The notes under the pieces: model-generated
Databases searched by the model: none
The model's input: only the letters and a program-made list of their open reading frames with translations
Told to the model about the DNA's origin: nothing
Part shown: positions 1 to 13,257 of the stretch, piece by piece
Layout: every line of letters starts with the position of its first letter
Numbering within the stretch: the first letter of the stretch is position 1
Assembly: GCF_000224145.3 (NCBI RefSeq)
Contig: NC_020166.2
Span: 5,772,927-5,836,926 of the forward strand
DNA: 64,000 bases
Direction of reading: 5' to 3'
Source of the DNA: Ciona intestinalis
Taxonomy: Eukaryota > Chordata > Ascidiacea > Phlebobranchia > Cionidae
Position numbers and translations under genes: made by a program

Positions 1-3000
1 GTCGACATGTTAAAATAAACTTTGGAAACGTTACCTAAAAACGTCAAAAAACCGAGCGAAATAAAACGCACGCAACTTAATAAATACAAATTAACTGCTC
101 AGCAAGGATTCTCCTCCTTCCGTTGCTACGAGAGCAATGAAAACAATCCTCAATCACTGTTTATAAATGAAACTACAAACAGTAAAGCTTCATACTCAAG
201 AGGAGAATCCTGCGACTCATCATCGCAGTTGTCGTATCGTCAAAATATGACGACGTTTTCAAGATACACACTATAGAAATGATCCATAAAAGTATGATCT
301 TAACAATTAACTCTGAAAACAACCAACATGTTTTACGAATTTAATACTCCGTTTGCGAGACACAAACCATACGAAAATGTGGGGGAGATTGGACAGCTTA
401 TCATTGTATTTTCTCGTTATATTTGGTAGTAAACAAATTTAAAATTAAGGGAACACAATCGATTAAGTAATTGGAATGTTCAAAGCGCAATAATTCTCTA
501 TTGGAGCCCTGTTTAGAAATTTGATTACCTGACCTCGATTTTAATTGTCGACATGTTAAAATAAACTTTGGAAACGTTACCTAAAAACGTCAAAAAACCG
601 AGCGAAATAAAACGCACGCAACTTAATAAATACAAACAGTAACTGCTCAGCAAGGATTCTCCACCTTCCAATGCTACGAGAGCATCGAAAACAATTCTCA
701 ATCACCGTTTATAAATGAACCTACAAACAGTAAAGCTTCATGCTCAGAGGAGAATCCTGCGACTCATCATCGCAGTTGTCGTATCGCCAAAATATGACGA
801 CGTTTTCAAGATACACACTATAGAAATGATCCCTAAAAGTATGATCTTAACAAACAACTCTAAAACAACATTTATGATTTACAGGTTTAATCTGATGTTT
901 GCGTAAAATATACCCTTATGGGTTCACATTCTGAAAATTTAGAACGTTTAATTATAGATTGTACGACTATATCACACGCGTCAAGTTCGAAACGAATTAT
1001 TCGTATAAGTCGTCCTGTGTTTTGAAACTTAGTCACCTGGCCACGCTTTTAATGCCAGCGTAATTCGAATTTACACGGATTTAAACGACAATGAAAAAAC
1101 GTAAAATCTTTCCGCATATTAAAAAATGATTTTATAAATACAAACAACAACTGCTCAGCAAGGATTCTCCTCCTTTCATTAACTACATCAGCAATGAAAA
1201 CAATCCTCAATCACTGTTTGTAAATGAACCTACAAAACAGTAAAGCTTCATGCTCAGAGGAGAATCCTGCGACTCATCATCGCAGTTGTCGTATCGTCTA
1301 AATATGACGACGTTTTCAAAATACACACTATAGAAATGATCCCTAAAAGTATGATCTTAGCTACAAAAACACTGAAGCAACCGACATGTTTTACGAGTTT
1401 AATCTGCCGTTTGTGAGACATAAACCATACGAAAAGTGTTTTAACTCCGGAAAGATATTAAAACGTACAGTATAAGGGGGGAGATGGGACATACATTGTA
1501 TTTTCTCGTCTCATTTGGTAGTAAACAAAAACCATTCAAATAAAAGAACTTAATCGACGAAATAATTTGAATGTTCAAAGTGCAACAGGTCTTTAATAAA
1601 GCCGTGTTTGAAAATTTAATCAAGTCTGATTAGAAATTTTATCAAGTTTGAAAATTAGTCACCTGGCCACGCTTTTAATGCCAGTAATTTGAAGTTACAC
1701 GGAATTATATACGACACCAAAACCCCCAAAAATCCTTTCGCAGATTAAACGTAAATGATTTTTTAAATGCAAACATTAACTACTTAGCACGTCATCGTAT
1801 CGTCAAAATATGACGACGTTTTCAAGATACATACTATAGAAATGATCCATAAAAGTATGATCTTAACAATTAACTCTGAAAACAACCAACATGTTTTACG
1901 AATTTAATACGCCGTTTGCGAGACACAAACCATACGAAAATATAAGGGGAAGATGAGACACCTTATCATTGTATTTTCTCGTTATATTTGGTAGTAAACA
2001 AAAACCATCCAAAAATAAGGGAACACAATCGATTAAGTAATTAGAATGTTCAAAGCGCAATAATTCTTTATTGGAGCTCTGTTTAGAAATTTGATTACCT
2101 GACCTCGATTTTAATTGTCGACACATTAAAATAAACTTTGGAAACGTCACCTAAAAACGTCAAAAAACCGAGCGAAATAAAACGCACGCAACTTAATAAA
2201 TACAAACAGTAACTGCTCAGCAAGGATTCTCCTCCTTTCGTTACTACAACAGCAATGAAAACAATCCTCAATCACTTTGTAAATGAAACTACAAACAGTA
2301 AAGCTTCATGCTCAGTGGAGAATCCTGCGACTCATCATCGCAGTTGTCGTATCGTCACAATATGACGACGTTTTCAAGATGCACACTAGAGAAATGATCC
2401 CTAAAAGTATGATCTCAACAAACAACTCTGAAAACAACCAACATGTTTTACAAGTTTAATCTGCCGTTTGCGAGACACAAACCATACGAAAAGATGGGGG
2501 AGATTGGACACCTTATCATTGTATTTTCTCGTTATATTTGGTAATAAACAATCGATAAAATAATTGGAATGTTCAAAGCGCAATAATTCTCTATTGGAGC
2601 TCTGTTTGGAAATTTAATTACATGACCTCGATTTCAATGGTCGACATATTAAAATAAACTTTGGAAACGTCACCTAAAAACGTCAACAAACCGAGTGAAA
2701 TAAAACGCATGCAACTTAATAAATACAAACAGTAACTGCTCAGCAAGAATTCTCCTCCTTTCATTACTACAAGAGCATTGAAAACAATCCTCAGTCACTG
2801 TTTGTAAATGACAGTAAAGCTTCATGCTCAGAGGAGAATCCTGCGACTCATCATCTCAGTTGTCGTATCGCCAAAATACGACGACGTTTTCAAGATACAC
2901 ACTATAGAAATGAACCCTAAAAGTATGATCTTAACAAGCAACACTTAAACAACCAACATGTTTTACGAGTTTAATCTGCCGTTTGCGAAAAAGAGCGTTA

Positions 3001-3400
3001 AGGATTAGCGTTTGGAAACAGCAAGTTCGGAGCCCGTTATATAAGCGAACTTACCCTATGTGATCTAAACTTTAATCGGTTTGGCAAACCATGACTATTA
3101 TATAAAACCTTTTCAACCGATTACCGAAATTCGGAAACATAAAATGTGAAAAAGACTTACAAGTTTTAAGAATATGAAAACTGCTCAGCAAGGATTCTCC
3201 TCCTTTCAATACTAGAATTTGTATTGAAAACAATCCTCAATAACTGTGTGTAAATAAATTTATAAACAGTAAAGCTTCATGCTCAGAGGAGAATCCTACG
3301 ACTCGTCATCGCAGTTGTCGTATCGTCAAAATATGACGACGTTTTCAAGATGCATACTATAGAAATGATCCCTAAAAGCATGATCTTAGTTAAACAAGTT
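1..3400. repeat. Degenerate tandem array with a conserved ~210-bp core
   Basis: The stretch holds six full copies of a core at about 94-304, 642-852, 1150-1360, 2212-2418, 2735-2935 and 3180-3388, plus a partial copy at 1780-1865. Copies 1, 2, 4 and 5 share a longer unit of roughly 520-550 bp that begins near GTCGACATGTTAAAATAAAC (1, 547, 2116, 2640) and carries a shred of the MITE family found elsewhere in the window. Copies 3 and 6 have different left flanks, so the shared part begins near ACTGCTCAGCAAGG. Within the core, GGATTCTCCTC pairs with GAGGAGAATCC about 110 bases later, and smaller hairpins follow, including TCGTCA-AAATA-TGACGA. No protein frame is conserved between copies. No tRNA-type A or B boxes were recognised. 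Confidence 0.8.
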
Positions 3401-3631
3401 TTTGAATTGACCATATTAAATTGTTCTACCTCGTGTTTGTGGGGTTTACACCACTCGATAAACTACGATTTGCGAGAACTCACTCGAGAGTTTTGTGTGA
3501 ATAAAAGAGAGAGAAAGGCGGGGTTTGCTAAATGAGAAGTCTGGTCCGGGTATGCTTTAGCGTTACCTAAACTTCCTAAAGCAAAAGTTTATAAACGTTA
3601 TACGTTTCAAATGTGCTTCAATTTGCTTTAG

Positions 3632-6600
3632 ATATCGACTTATGCGATCCGAATCCATGTAGCCTCGAGGGAACAAACAAATGTATCAACTCACTTGAAT
3701 CCTATAATTGCGATTGTAAGGACAACTTCGTTGGTTTGCACTGTGAAACTGGTATGGCGTCTGCCCAGTTAAAAATAGCATAAGCGCCGTAACACATTTC
3801 ATATTTTGATAACAGCGACAAACCATTGCACACCCGAGCCTTGCTCCCCCACTGGTACCAGCCGTTGCGTGGATTTGCCAGATGGTTTTCGTTGCGACTG
3901 CTTGCCCGGATACAGCGGATCAATATGTGAAGATGGTATATATGCTTTGAACATACGGAGTGTAATGACTTCTATATTTTACGTGGCAATATAGCTTTAC
4001 TAAGTTTAACTACATAAGCATTTACGTTTGAACCGATACTTTTTTAAAAGTCGTTGAATGCAGATTTAAACGAGTGTTTGAGCAATCCGTGTGGTGACCA
4101 TGGAAGTTGTAGAGACAACTTGAACAATTTTACTTGTCTTTGCGATGAACATTACTTCGGCGTTGTCTGTGACCAAGGTAAAACATATTTTATAAATCCA
4201 CAGAAAATGCTTTGTTTACAGCATTATCAGGCTTAATCCACAACCGCTTTCATATAGTATATGCTTAGTTATAACATTACTTAATTGCAGTGATATCGGA
4301 CTGTCGTCGGTTTGGTTGTTCAGGACACGGACGTTGCCTTGCAGCAGAAGTTGATAATGTCCATTACTGTGATTGTTACATTGGCTACGAAGGAGCCTCT
4401 TGCGAAATGGGTAACGTATATTTGAGTTCAGTTTTCCAAACCTATATTAGCACCCACGCACAACGTTGGGTTTCATATTACGGGTAATGGCTACATGTAG
4501 TCAACAATTTGTGATTTCAGATACAGACGAATGTGCGTCGTCGCCTTGCCACCATAACTGCACAAACACAGTAGGAAGTTTTCGCTGTGGTTGCCTACCC
4601 GGTTATTTACTCGACTTAGAAAGTCAAATCATATGCGAAGGTAATTTAAAAAGGCATTTTACAATAACATAAATGGAGAAATACTATATATTTATTTGAT
4701 ACTCAATGGAAACGCGGTTTAAACTTTAAAGGATAACTTAAACCATTTTTTTATAATGTATATATAGTGGCCTTCTCACTGGGTTGTTTCAGACACCAAC
4801 TTTACTGTCGAAAGACGTACGGTTTTTGAGTTATTGGTATAACTATTTCATTAAGGAACGCCACATCCGTACACCAATTAAAAATACAGTCGTTAATGCT
4901 TCGAAAATGTCATTAGATATTAATGAGTGCACGAATACGGCACATGGGTGTGATTATCAATGCGTCAACACCGCTGGGAGTTCTTACTGTTTGTGCCAGC
5001 CCGGTTACAAAGTTGACAGGCTATTCGGGTGAGAAATCGTTGACTGAATGTTTATGCTTTTGTCCAAACGAATAACATTGTTAATTGCTTTTATTTATAC
5101 ATGTGTTAAGAATCTATACTCTTTCTAAAAGAACTTGTTTTAATTTGCAACGGCACACTAGTTTTGCACACAAGTTTCAAAGATCAAGTTTCACAGGAAA
5201 TATTGTGAAGATATAAACGAATGCAAGCAAGATAACGGAGGTTGTAGCGGTAAATGCCTCAACGACGATGGCTCGTTTTCGTGCGTTTGCCACAAAGGAT
5301 ATGAGACAGATGATGGTGGTAGAACATGCACGGTATACGTTCGCTTTACTGTTCTCACATTTTGAGTTTCGCTTAGCTCTTTAATTTGTCATCTCCGTAA
5401 TCAAATAACAGTGCTTAATAACTTATTGTGATTCTTATATACAGGATATAGACGAATGTGCAGGACCGCACAGATGTCAACATATATGCAAAAATACACC
5501 TGGTTCATACGTGTGCACGTGTCCGGAAGGTTTTGTAGCAAACTACGACAAAGTATCGTGCAGAGGTAAACAACATGCAACAACATACCTGTGTGGCATC
5601 AGCATACCATTTTGGACATGATTTAAAGGTTGTATGTTTTTACCGAGGCAGATATCAACGAATGCATTCTCCCGGATCCTCCGTGTGGACAGACATGCCA
5701 GAATACTGACGGAAGCTTCACTTGCTCTTGTCGTCGCGGATTCCTTCTGCAATCGGTTTGTAAAAGTTAAGCTCATTATCGGTATGGTTTCATTATAGTG
5801 TTTTTCTTTGATTTTCTATAATAGGAGACGAACGCTTGCGATGATATTGATGAATGTGCTTCGAACAACGGGGGGTGTCGGCAACTGTGTGTGAATACGG
5901 CAGGTTCTTTTTCATGCGCTTGTAATAGGGGTTACGAACTAGTAGGAAGACGTTGCTTCGGTAAGAGCTAAGTCTACCTATATTTTGTAGTTGTAGTTTC
6001 AGCTATTTATTACGTCTGATTTTGTAAAATAAATAAAAAATTTTGCATTTTGTCTTTAGACATACGGGAATGCAGCAGTAACCCATGTGTCCACGGTAGG
6101 TGCAACGAGGGTTTAAACAATTTCACATGCTCTTGTTACTATGGTTACAGTGGTCAGTTTTGCGAACTAGAGAATAACCCGTGCTCGGAAGATCCGTGTG
6201 CGAATGGTGTCTGTACTACAACTGCCGACAGGTTACTTTATTAGTTATAGTAAGATGGGGGGGAGATGGGACACCTTGAACAGATATTATTCAAGTATTC
6301 TAATCGTATGAAAAACAATTAACAACGGTCTATGGGACTCGCGGTTTTCTAATTCTTTGAATGTTCTTTGTTTACTATATAACATAAAATAAAAAGATGT
6401 CCCATCTTCCTATACTATATACTGTTTAAACTATATTAGAACACGTAACATGTTACCTTTATTAATTGAATCTGCCTATGTAGTTTTACATGCGAATGCA
6501 ATTTGGGATTTACGGGGGAAATTTGCAACGAAGACGTCGACGAGTGTTTGGCCGAAAATGGAAACTGTCCACACCTTTGCGTGAATAATCAAGGTAAAAT

Positions 6601-9600
6601 AAGTTGCTTGAACTATAATACGGTGTTCGCCTAAAGATTATCTTTATGCAAAAACAAATGTAGTTCCGATGGGGTTCGAACCCATGACCTTCTGCGTGTA
6701 AAGCAGACGTGATAACCACTACACTACGGAACTGCTTATAATTACATAGATTTTAGGTACTATACCACCGCGAAACATTTTTTAGCAGTTTTACAAGTGT
6801 AGAAACAAACACATTAGTTATGTGGCGCCACCGAGCCTAAATAACTGCATCTAAGAATTTGCATTTTAAAACGAGGTTTCGATTTCAAGAATGACAGATA
6901 TATTTTAACCGCAATGCTACCTAATGTGTTAGTAACTCGCATACGATAAATAGAATAAGTCTGGCTTATAATGTGAGAGTATTGTGGCTTAAGATGGGAT
7001 ACCGTAAGCACCTATGTCCCATATTTACCGATTGTGTTTTTAACAATTAACAACGCTCTTCTACAGTCGCGGGGCCAAGGTTACATTATTCTGTAAATAT
7101 TCTTTATGTATACTACTATTTTTGGAAAGAGAAAACAAAATAAAACATGTCCCATCTTACCCCACCTGACTATATCTGGTAAACTACATGTTATTGAAAG
7201 GTATGTTTGCAGCACAGAAAACGACATAGACAAAAATATAAAAAACGTAGTTCCGATGGGGTTCGAACCCATGACCTTCTGCGTGTAAAGCAGACGTGAT
7301 AACCACTACACTACGGAACTGCTTAATAGTACATACTCTAATTTTACTAGTCTCTATACAACCACGATACACTCTTAGAAATTTTACAAGTTAGAAAACA
7401 AACACTTTAGAAGAACAAACACTTAACTAAACGTTAAATCGTTACGTGGCGCCATTGAGTCTATTCAAGTAGCAACTTCTATACTAACTTTCGGTGTCCA
7501 TCGATCAACATTAAACAATTAAAGTAAACTGGTCAATTATTTGATCCTTGAAAATGAAAGCACACATTTGTTCGTGTTTTAAAACGTTGTTAACTTTTCC
7601 TTTTTTATAAGGACGAATATATTAACGGCTATAATACAATTTGTATAAGTACCCCGCATATGATAATGCAAATAAGTCATAATTTCGGTAAACTTTGTTA
7701 TTAAAATGTAGAGTCACATGACAGAAAAAAGTTCTAGACAAAAATTAAAAGATAAAAATTAAAAGGCAAAAACGTAGTTCCGATGGGGTTCGAACCCATG
7801 ACCTTCTGCGTGTAAAGCAGACGTGATAACCACTACACTACGGAACTGCGCGAACTAATGCGTCGAAACTGACTACTCATTACTAGACAACAGACGCCGC
7901 GCTGGCAACTAAATAGGTCGATGTCGTTTAACAGCTCATGATACATTTAATAAATTTGCTGGTCTAGGTTCTTACACATGCCAGTGTCGCATGGGATATA
8001 TTCTAAATGACAACGAGTGTGAAGACGTGAACGAATGTGAAGATACTAATATATGTGAACAAGAATGTCAAAACACTCTTGGTTCTTATACTTGTGGATG
8101 CAGGTAGTTAACATTACTACATACATAAATAACAGTGACTTGTACTATGGTAATGTGCATATGTCTCTTAGTACTGGCTACCAAATTCGAAACAATGGTT
8201 CGTGTATGGATATTGATGAGTGCGCTGACGAAGAATGCGAGCAAACGTGTCAAAACTCACAGGTGACATAAAATGCTTCTGGCCGCTTGTTTATATCCGT
8301 TATGTTGTACCCCACGTACTTATATGGCTCACTTTTATTATGATCGTCTTTTATTTAATCGACTATTTAATTAACGTTTACTTACGCTCAAAGGGCAGCT
8401 TCCGATGTTTATGTCTGGATGGCTTTGTCTTAAACAGCAACGGAAGGACCTGCGCTGATATTGACGAATGTTTATCGCAAGGCACCTGTGAAGATGTACG
8501 TTAGCAAATGTAGTTATACTAATTACTTCTATTTTGATTGAGTGGGGTAAAAGGGGACATATTTTTATTCCACTTTCTCGTCCTAATTGGTATATTAAAC
8601 AAAAAGGTATATTGACAAAATTATATAACCCCATAGCTCTGCGGATTTAAAATGGTGTTGTTAGTTATCCAAATTACGATTAGGATACGTAGTGTTTATA
8701 GGTGCTAACGGTATCCCACCTTACCTAATAATAATACATATGGGTTATTATTTCAGAATGTTTATATAGTGTATAAAAAAACTTATTATTCAAACGTATA
8801 TACGCACCCTTTCATAAGATCCAATGCTTTAACTTGTAGAAATGCTTTAACACTGAGGGCTCGTACACCTGCGGTTGCTCGAGGGGGTACAGCCTTGCAG
8901 AAGATGGTCGAACATGTCAGGCCGACTCAGGATGCCTTGGCAGTCGACCAGACCCCGCTATATTGCGTTGGCATCTGTTACTTGGAGGAAAAAGCAACGA
9001 TTTTGCAAATCAACAAATTGTAAAACAGTCACGTAAAAAGTAAAACTACAAAATCAAAGAATGGGCCTTTTCAACAAAAAGGAACTTTTAATAAAATACA
9101 TTTTTTTAGAATAAATCTTTACATGCTTTTTCGAACATTTGACACCGAGGGCCTATTGCTCGGTATCAGTAATGAAGATGGAGACAAATACATTTATATC
9201 ATGATACAAGACGGGCAACTTACTGCAGGTTACAATACAGGTTCAAGGCATGTCAGCATGGCTTCAAACACTACAGTTTCCAACGGAGCTTGGCACTCGG
9301 TATGTCCAAAACCTATACTTTGTTCATATAGCCGGAAAAACAAAACTTTATACAAATTTCTTTTATTTTCGGTTGCAGGTCCGACTTTTAAAAACAGGCA
9401 AAAAACTTAAATTTTTCGTGAACAACACAACAGTTGCCAGGGTAACAAGTAGCTCACCCTCGGCGCCAAAATTTCAACCTGAGACTTTGATTTACATTGG
9501 GGGCTTGCCAGGAAATCATTCACTTCTTCGTACGATTGTAAGTTTAAACGTATATACTATATAGGGTGAGGTAAGAATTGTTAATTGTTTAAAACACAAT

Positions 9601-10687
9601 TCAAAAACATTAGATTGAGGAGCTAACGGTAATTCCATCTTACCCAAAATTTCTAAATATAGATTGTTGAAATGACGAATCCCACTGCAAAATTGACGTA
9701 GTTTAACACGTACGTATTATAGGGGATATACCCGCAGTATATTGGCTGCGTAAGAAAAATACGAACAAAGATGGGAAAAGTTTCGTGGATTCCTTCAAAG
9801 AATGGATTTTTTAACAGCCACAAAGGCTGTACAGAAACTGTACAACCAGGAACTTTATTTTATGGGACTGGATTCTTACAGTTAGGTATTAAGATGCTTT
9901 TATATGCAACTATTTTAGGCCCTTACAAGTTGTTTACATTTACGCTTACATTCGCAGATCCGTCTCAAATGCGGCGCGTGCCAGATTTTAAATTTCGAGC
10001 GGTGGTCAGGACAAGTTATCCCGATGGTGTTTTGGTTTCGGCAAGAACGAACGGCGGGGGGAAGTTAGTTTTATCTCTTAGTGACGGAACTGTAAGGACA
10101 TGACAATGTAGATATAAGTGCGATGATAAAGAAAGGTTATTTTTTGATAGATTCGGGCAGAGGTTACGGACATCTCCGGCATCCGCACACATTCATCTAT
10201 ATATAGAAAGGAGGGGCAATTGATGTGCACCGGTTTGTGGATGAGCATTTACTGTAAAATTTCCACCCGCGGAAAGGTATGTAAGGCATTAAGCGAACAA
10301 AGGTGTGCCGACCAATAGATAAAACAACTCATTTTCTCAGATTTCACTGTATGTTGATGGAAGGCCGGGAAGTGAAGAAATGAGAGGCGGAAGGTTTCGT
10401 TTCGATTCAGCAGCACCGCTGTATATTGGTGGCGAGCCAGGCAAGAGAATTATATATAAACGCCATACTCAGAACTTGTCACTGACAACATACAGATTCC
10501 CAGATATTTTGCATCTTCACCAAAGCTTTATCTTTACCATAAATCTTGCATATTTCCAGGGGGGACGTTAGCCCCGTTCAACGGAAACATGCGCAAGGTG
10601 TACATCAACGATAGGGTAGTCGACTTGGCCACCTCAACCAACTATTTCGGTGTGAATGCTCGTTCTATGCCCGCTGTGCTGCCCTAA
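3632..10687 (+). CDS. Multi-EGF, laminin-G (SHBG-like) domain protein, 5' end not found
   Basis: This looks like an extracellular adhesion or ligand protein. Exons: 3632-3751, 3816-3935, 4064-4177, 4291-4410, 4521-4640, 4917-5028, 5197-5332, 5445-5565, 5652-5755, 5825-5960, 6060-6231, 6484-6593, 7968-8103, 8172-8262, 8394-8495, 8840-~9039, 9110-9299, 9379-9537, 9738-9895, 9958-10091, 10163-10276, 10341-10440, 10560-10687 (TAA). About 16 EGF modules, many calcium-binding (DINEC/DIDEC starts; C-x-N-T-x-G-S-Y-x-C-x-C), mostly join through phase-1 introns. Two LG domains follow; [10 protein letters not shown] and the Cys/FYGTGF stretch resemble the SHBG-like half of Gas6/protein S, although those proteins have only four EGFs. 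The first exon seen starts in phase 1, so earlier exons, including the signal peptide, are missing here. The last intron has a GC donor. Poly(A) signal AATAAA at 10827. The edge at 9019-9039 is uncertain. Confidence 0.8.
6246..6420. repeat. MITE copy in EGF/LG gene intron
   Basis: Starts TATAGTAAGATGGGGGGGAG, ends CCCATCTTCCTATACTATAT, directly after an exon donor. Confidence 0.75.
6661..6733 (-). tRNA. tRNA-Val (anticodon UAC)
   Basis: Read on the minus strand, 73 bases fold as a standard tRNA: acceptor AGTTCCG/CGGAACT, D arm with the TAGTGGTTATCAC A-box, anticodon stem TCTGC/GCAGA around loop TTTACAC (anticodon TAC), and T arm ATGGG-TTCGAAC-CCCAT. A run of Ts follows on the minus strand, as expected for a Pol III stop. 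The gene lies antisense in an intron of the EGF gene. It is the first of three identical copies. Confidence 0.95.
6982..7176. repeat. MITE copy between tRNA genes
   Basis: Worn left end (GGCTTAAGATGGGATACC) and good right end (CCCATCTTACCCCACCTGAC); it lies between the first and second tRNA-Val genes. Confidence 0.65.
7248..7320 (-). tRNA. tRNA-Val (anticodon UAC), second copy
   Basis: This is base-for-base the same as the copy at 6661. Its upstream flank (plus-strand right side) is also recognisably related to that of the first copy (TTTTACAAG, GAAA-CAAACAC and GTGGCGCCA blocks), so the flank was duplicated with the tRNA. A T-run terminator lies just beyond the 3' end on the minus strand. 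Confidence 0.95.
7775..7847 (-). tRNA. tRNA-Val (anticodon UAC), third copy
   Basis: Identical 73-base tRNA in the same orientation as the other two. Its right flank differs from theirs, while the left side keeps the AAAAACG block that becomes the T-run terminator on the minus strand. Confidence 0.95.
8540..8730. repeat. MITE copy in EGF/LG gene intron
   Basis: GAGTGGGGTAAAAGGGGACA at left and GTATCCCACCTTACCTAATA at right, with a drifted middle. Confidence 0.6.
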
Positions 10688-10832
10688 CCTTCAACGACAA
10701 AATGTATTCAGTACTTGGAAGAGGCGAATGAAGAGTCCCGCAGATCATGCTGTACGTTTTATTATCGCAAATCTGACGGATTTTGAACGCGTTTCTTTGG
10801 CGGTAAACTATTCAAGTGTCATGTGAAATAAA

Positions 10833-11552
10833 AGAAAATCACACAACCCTCACATGCGTCGTTTTTAACACTGATAGTAAGAGTCATTTATAGGCAGGGT
10901 TATATTTCGGCTTTGCAGGGAAGTGTATTCTAGTGAAGGTAATGGTATAAAGTTAACAAGCCAATTATAACAAATGAATTCTGTTTTTCAAAAAACACTA
11001 CCATACTTTTGGGACATCGAGGAAAAAATTAAGTGCAGAGCAATAAAAATTTTAAGGCATCCGACTGGGCTAAAAGTGAGCACGAATTAAACTAAGCTAT
11101 GTGTAAAACACATGCGTGACAAGAAAACAGTTTCGAAGAATTGCAACACCTTGCACAGTATAATAATGGGTGACTTCCCGAAACTAATATTTACTGTTAA
11201 ATAACGTTTTATTGCAGCCTTGCAAGGTTTATATGCTCAATATTTAAATAAAGCTATAATCTCGATGGCCACTTACCCTACCAGCTACCACTTATAATTT
11301 TCTACCACAGTAATTTGCATTGAACTAACTGACAAAAAAATTGAAGTAAAGAAATTGCAATTCATATTAAAAGTTAAAAAAGGTAGCACATGTATGAAAA
11401 ATTACAATTCGAAATGGAACAATGAAAAATGTTAAACATCGTAATCAAAGCTGATAAAAACAAACTTAGAAAAATAATAATCAAAATAGTATAGTTACCC
11501 CATGCTTTGCAAACGGGTGTCATTGTTTTACGCATTTTATTTTCTATCAAAC
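10833..11552. other. Convergent intergenic stretch
   Basis: This AT-rich DNA lies between the 3' end of the EGF/LG gene and the 3' end of transporter copy 1. No conserved frame, repeat or RNA signature was seen. Confidence 0.5.
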
Positions 11553-12251
11553 CTACAGGGGAGTTTGCTCCGATATCTTTATTGTTTTGGGGTCCTCTTC
11601 TTCTGGAGCAGAAACAGAGAAACTGCTACCGCCGCTGAAACCGTTCTTGCAGAGAAAATAGACTCCATGAAGAAGGAATATTACAGCGATGATTGCGAAG
11701 TAGCCACTGCAAAATTATTACAATTTGAGACAGTTTAGGGGATATTCTGCTGCATTTATGAATTATCTCTAATATATTTTTTACTTTTTAGTATTCCTAG
11801 AAACTTTAGTAAAATGCTAAAACAGGACTCATCATGTTTTAAAAAGGATTTTAAACGTTAGTCTATTTTAAACATTAATTATTAAAATTTGGATTGATCC
11901 TAAACAGTAATGAAATACTATTTATGTGGTACAGATATTGAGATATACATATAATTTGGTTGAAAATAGGATAACATACTATTCACATAAACCCGCCAAC
12001 AGGTCAAACTTAATTAAAGCTAAAAGACTGACACAATACCATTCACAAACAACACTGATAACTCAAATATCAAACATTTAAGTCTATTGTTATTTAATCA
12101 AAGGCATTGTATTATGTTCAATTGAGCAACCATGTTATTTGCTAGTTCTAGTTTTAAAATGGTAATTCCTAGCAATCGAAAGATTGATAAAAGGATTACA
12201 AGAACTGATACAATGTAAATATTGGAGCAAATATGCTTATCAAATATTCAA

Positions 12252-12252
<1 letters not shown>

Positions 12253-12289
<37 letters not shown>
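12253..12289. repeat. (TA)n microsatellite
   Basis: About 18 TA units sit in the last intron of transporter copy 1. The matching site in copy 2 (about 18022-18043) has only about 11 units, a length difference between otherwise near-identical sequences. Confidence 0.9.
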
Positions 12290-12293
<4 letters not shown>

Positions 12294-13257
12294 TGGTTCT
12301 TGAAAATTTATCCTTTTTACTGCAATAGCAAACAAATACACCTTATGTGAGTAATGATATGCCAAGTTTCAAGAGGAGAGTAAACAAGGAATGTAATCAA
12401 AGCATAAATTAATATTTAATTAGCTATAATTTGTAATAACATGAACTATAATAAAACACATACATTTATTTCAAATAAATAATAAAAAAGTACACAAAAT
12501 AGCAGAAAATTAGGCAAAATATAATTGCAATAACCTGTATATAATAAATTGAGTGTTGACATCCAGACCGAATCCAGCCTTGTCAATTAGAATGACAGTA
12601 AGTACTGTATTGAGAAGGACAGCAGTGAATGTGTTCACACCAAAGACCAAAGCAAAACGTTGAGTATTGAGACCAACAGCAAGTTGAAACCTTTAATAAA
12701 ACATTAGGTCAGTGGTTCTTAAACACTTTGTTACGACATGTTTGGAACATTTGCTGTCAAATATTATGTGGCTTTTATTGTGTAGGTTAGCTTGCTTTTA
12801 TAAAATTCATGCCATATTGGAAAATTTCAAAATTTTATTGAGAAAATCAAGAAATTGGACCATTTGTGTCAGATGTTTAGATTCCAAGTTGGTAACTGGT
12901 GTGTTAGTATGAAGTTTTCCTGCTTAATTAGGTTAACATTGGCCCGCCGGTAAAAAATATTTATTTAAAAATTGTGAGATTAAAACGTTAACACTGTTTT
13001 ATAAATCTGTTTCACTTACTGGGTAATAGTGATGACAAAGTTGTACAGCACAATAAATCCAACATATGCAGCATAACATAGCCAGATATCTGTTGTCCAA
13101 TACATCAGCAAAAGTAAGCCACACTTGCATAGAGAGCAAAGTCCAAGGGCAATCTCTCCCCATCTTGTCCAGTTTAACTTGATAAATCCAACACAAAATG
13201 CTCCCAGTGCACCTGAATGGATTGCAACGTTAGAAATATGCTAAAATAAGGCATTAA

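Noticed and set aside
22-906. Small open frames within the left-edge repeats
   Set aside because: Frames are not conserved between repeat copies, so they are chance.
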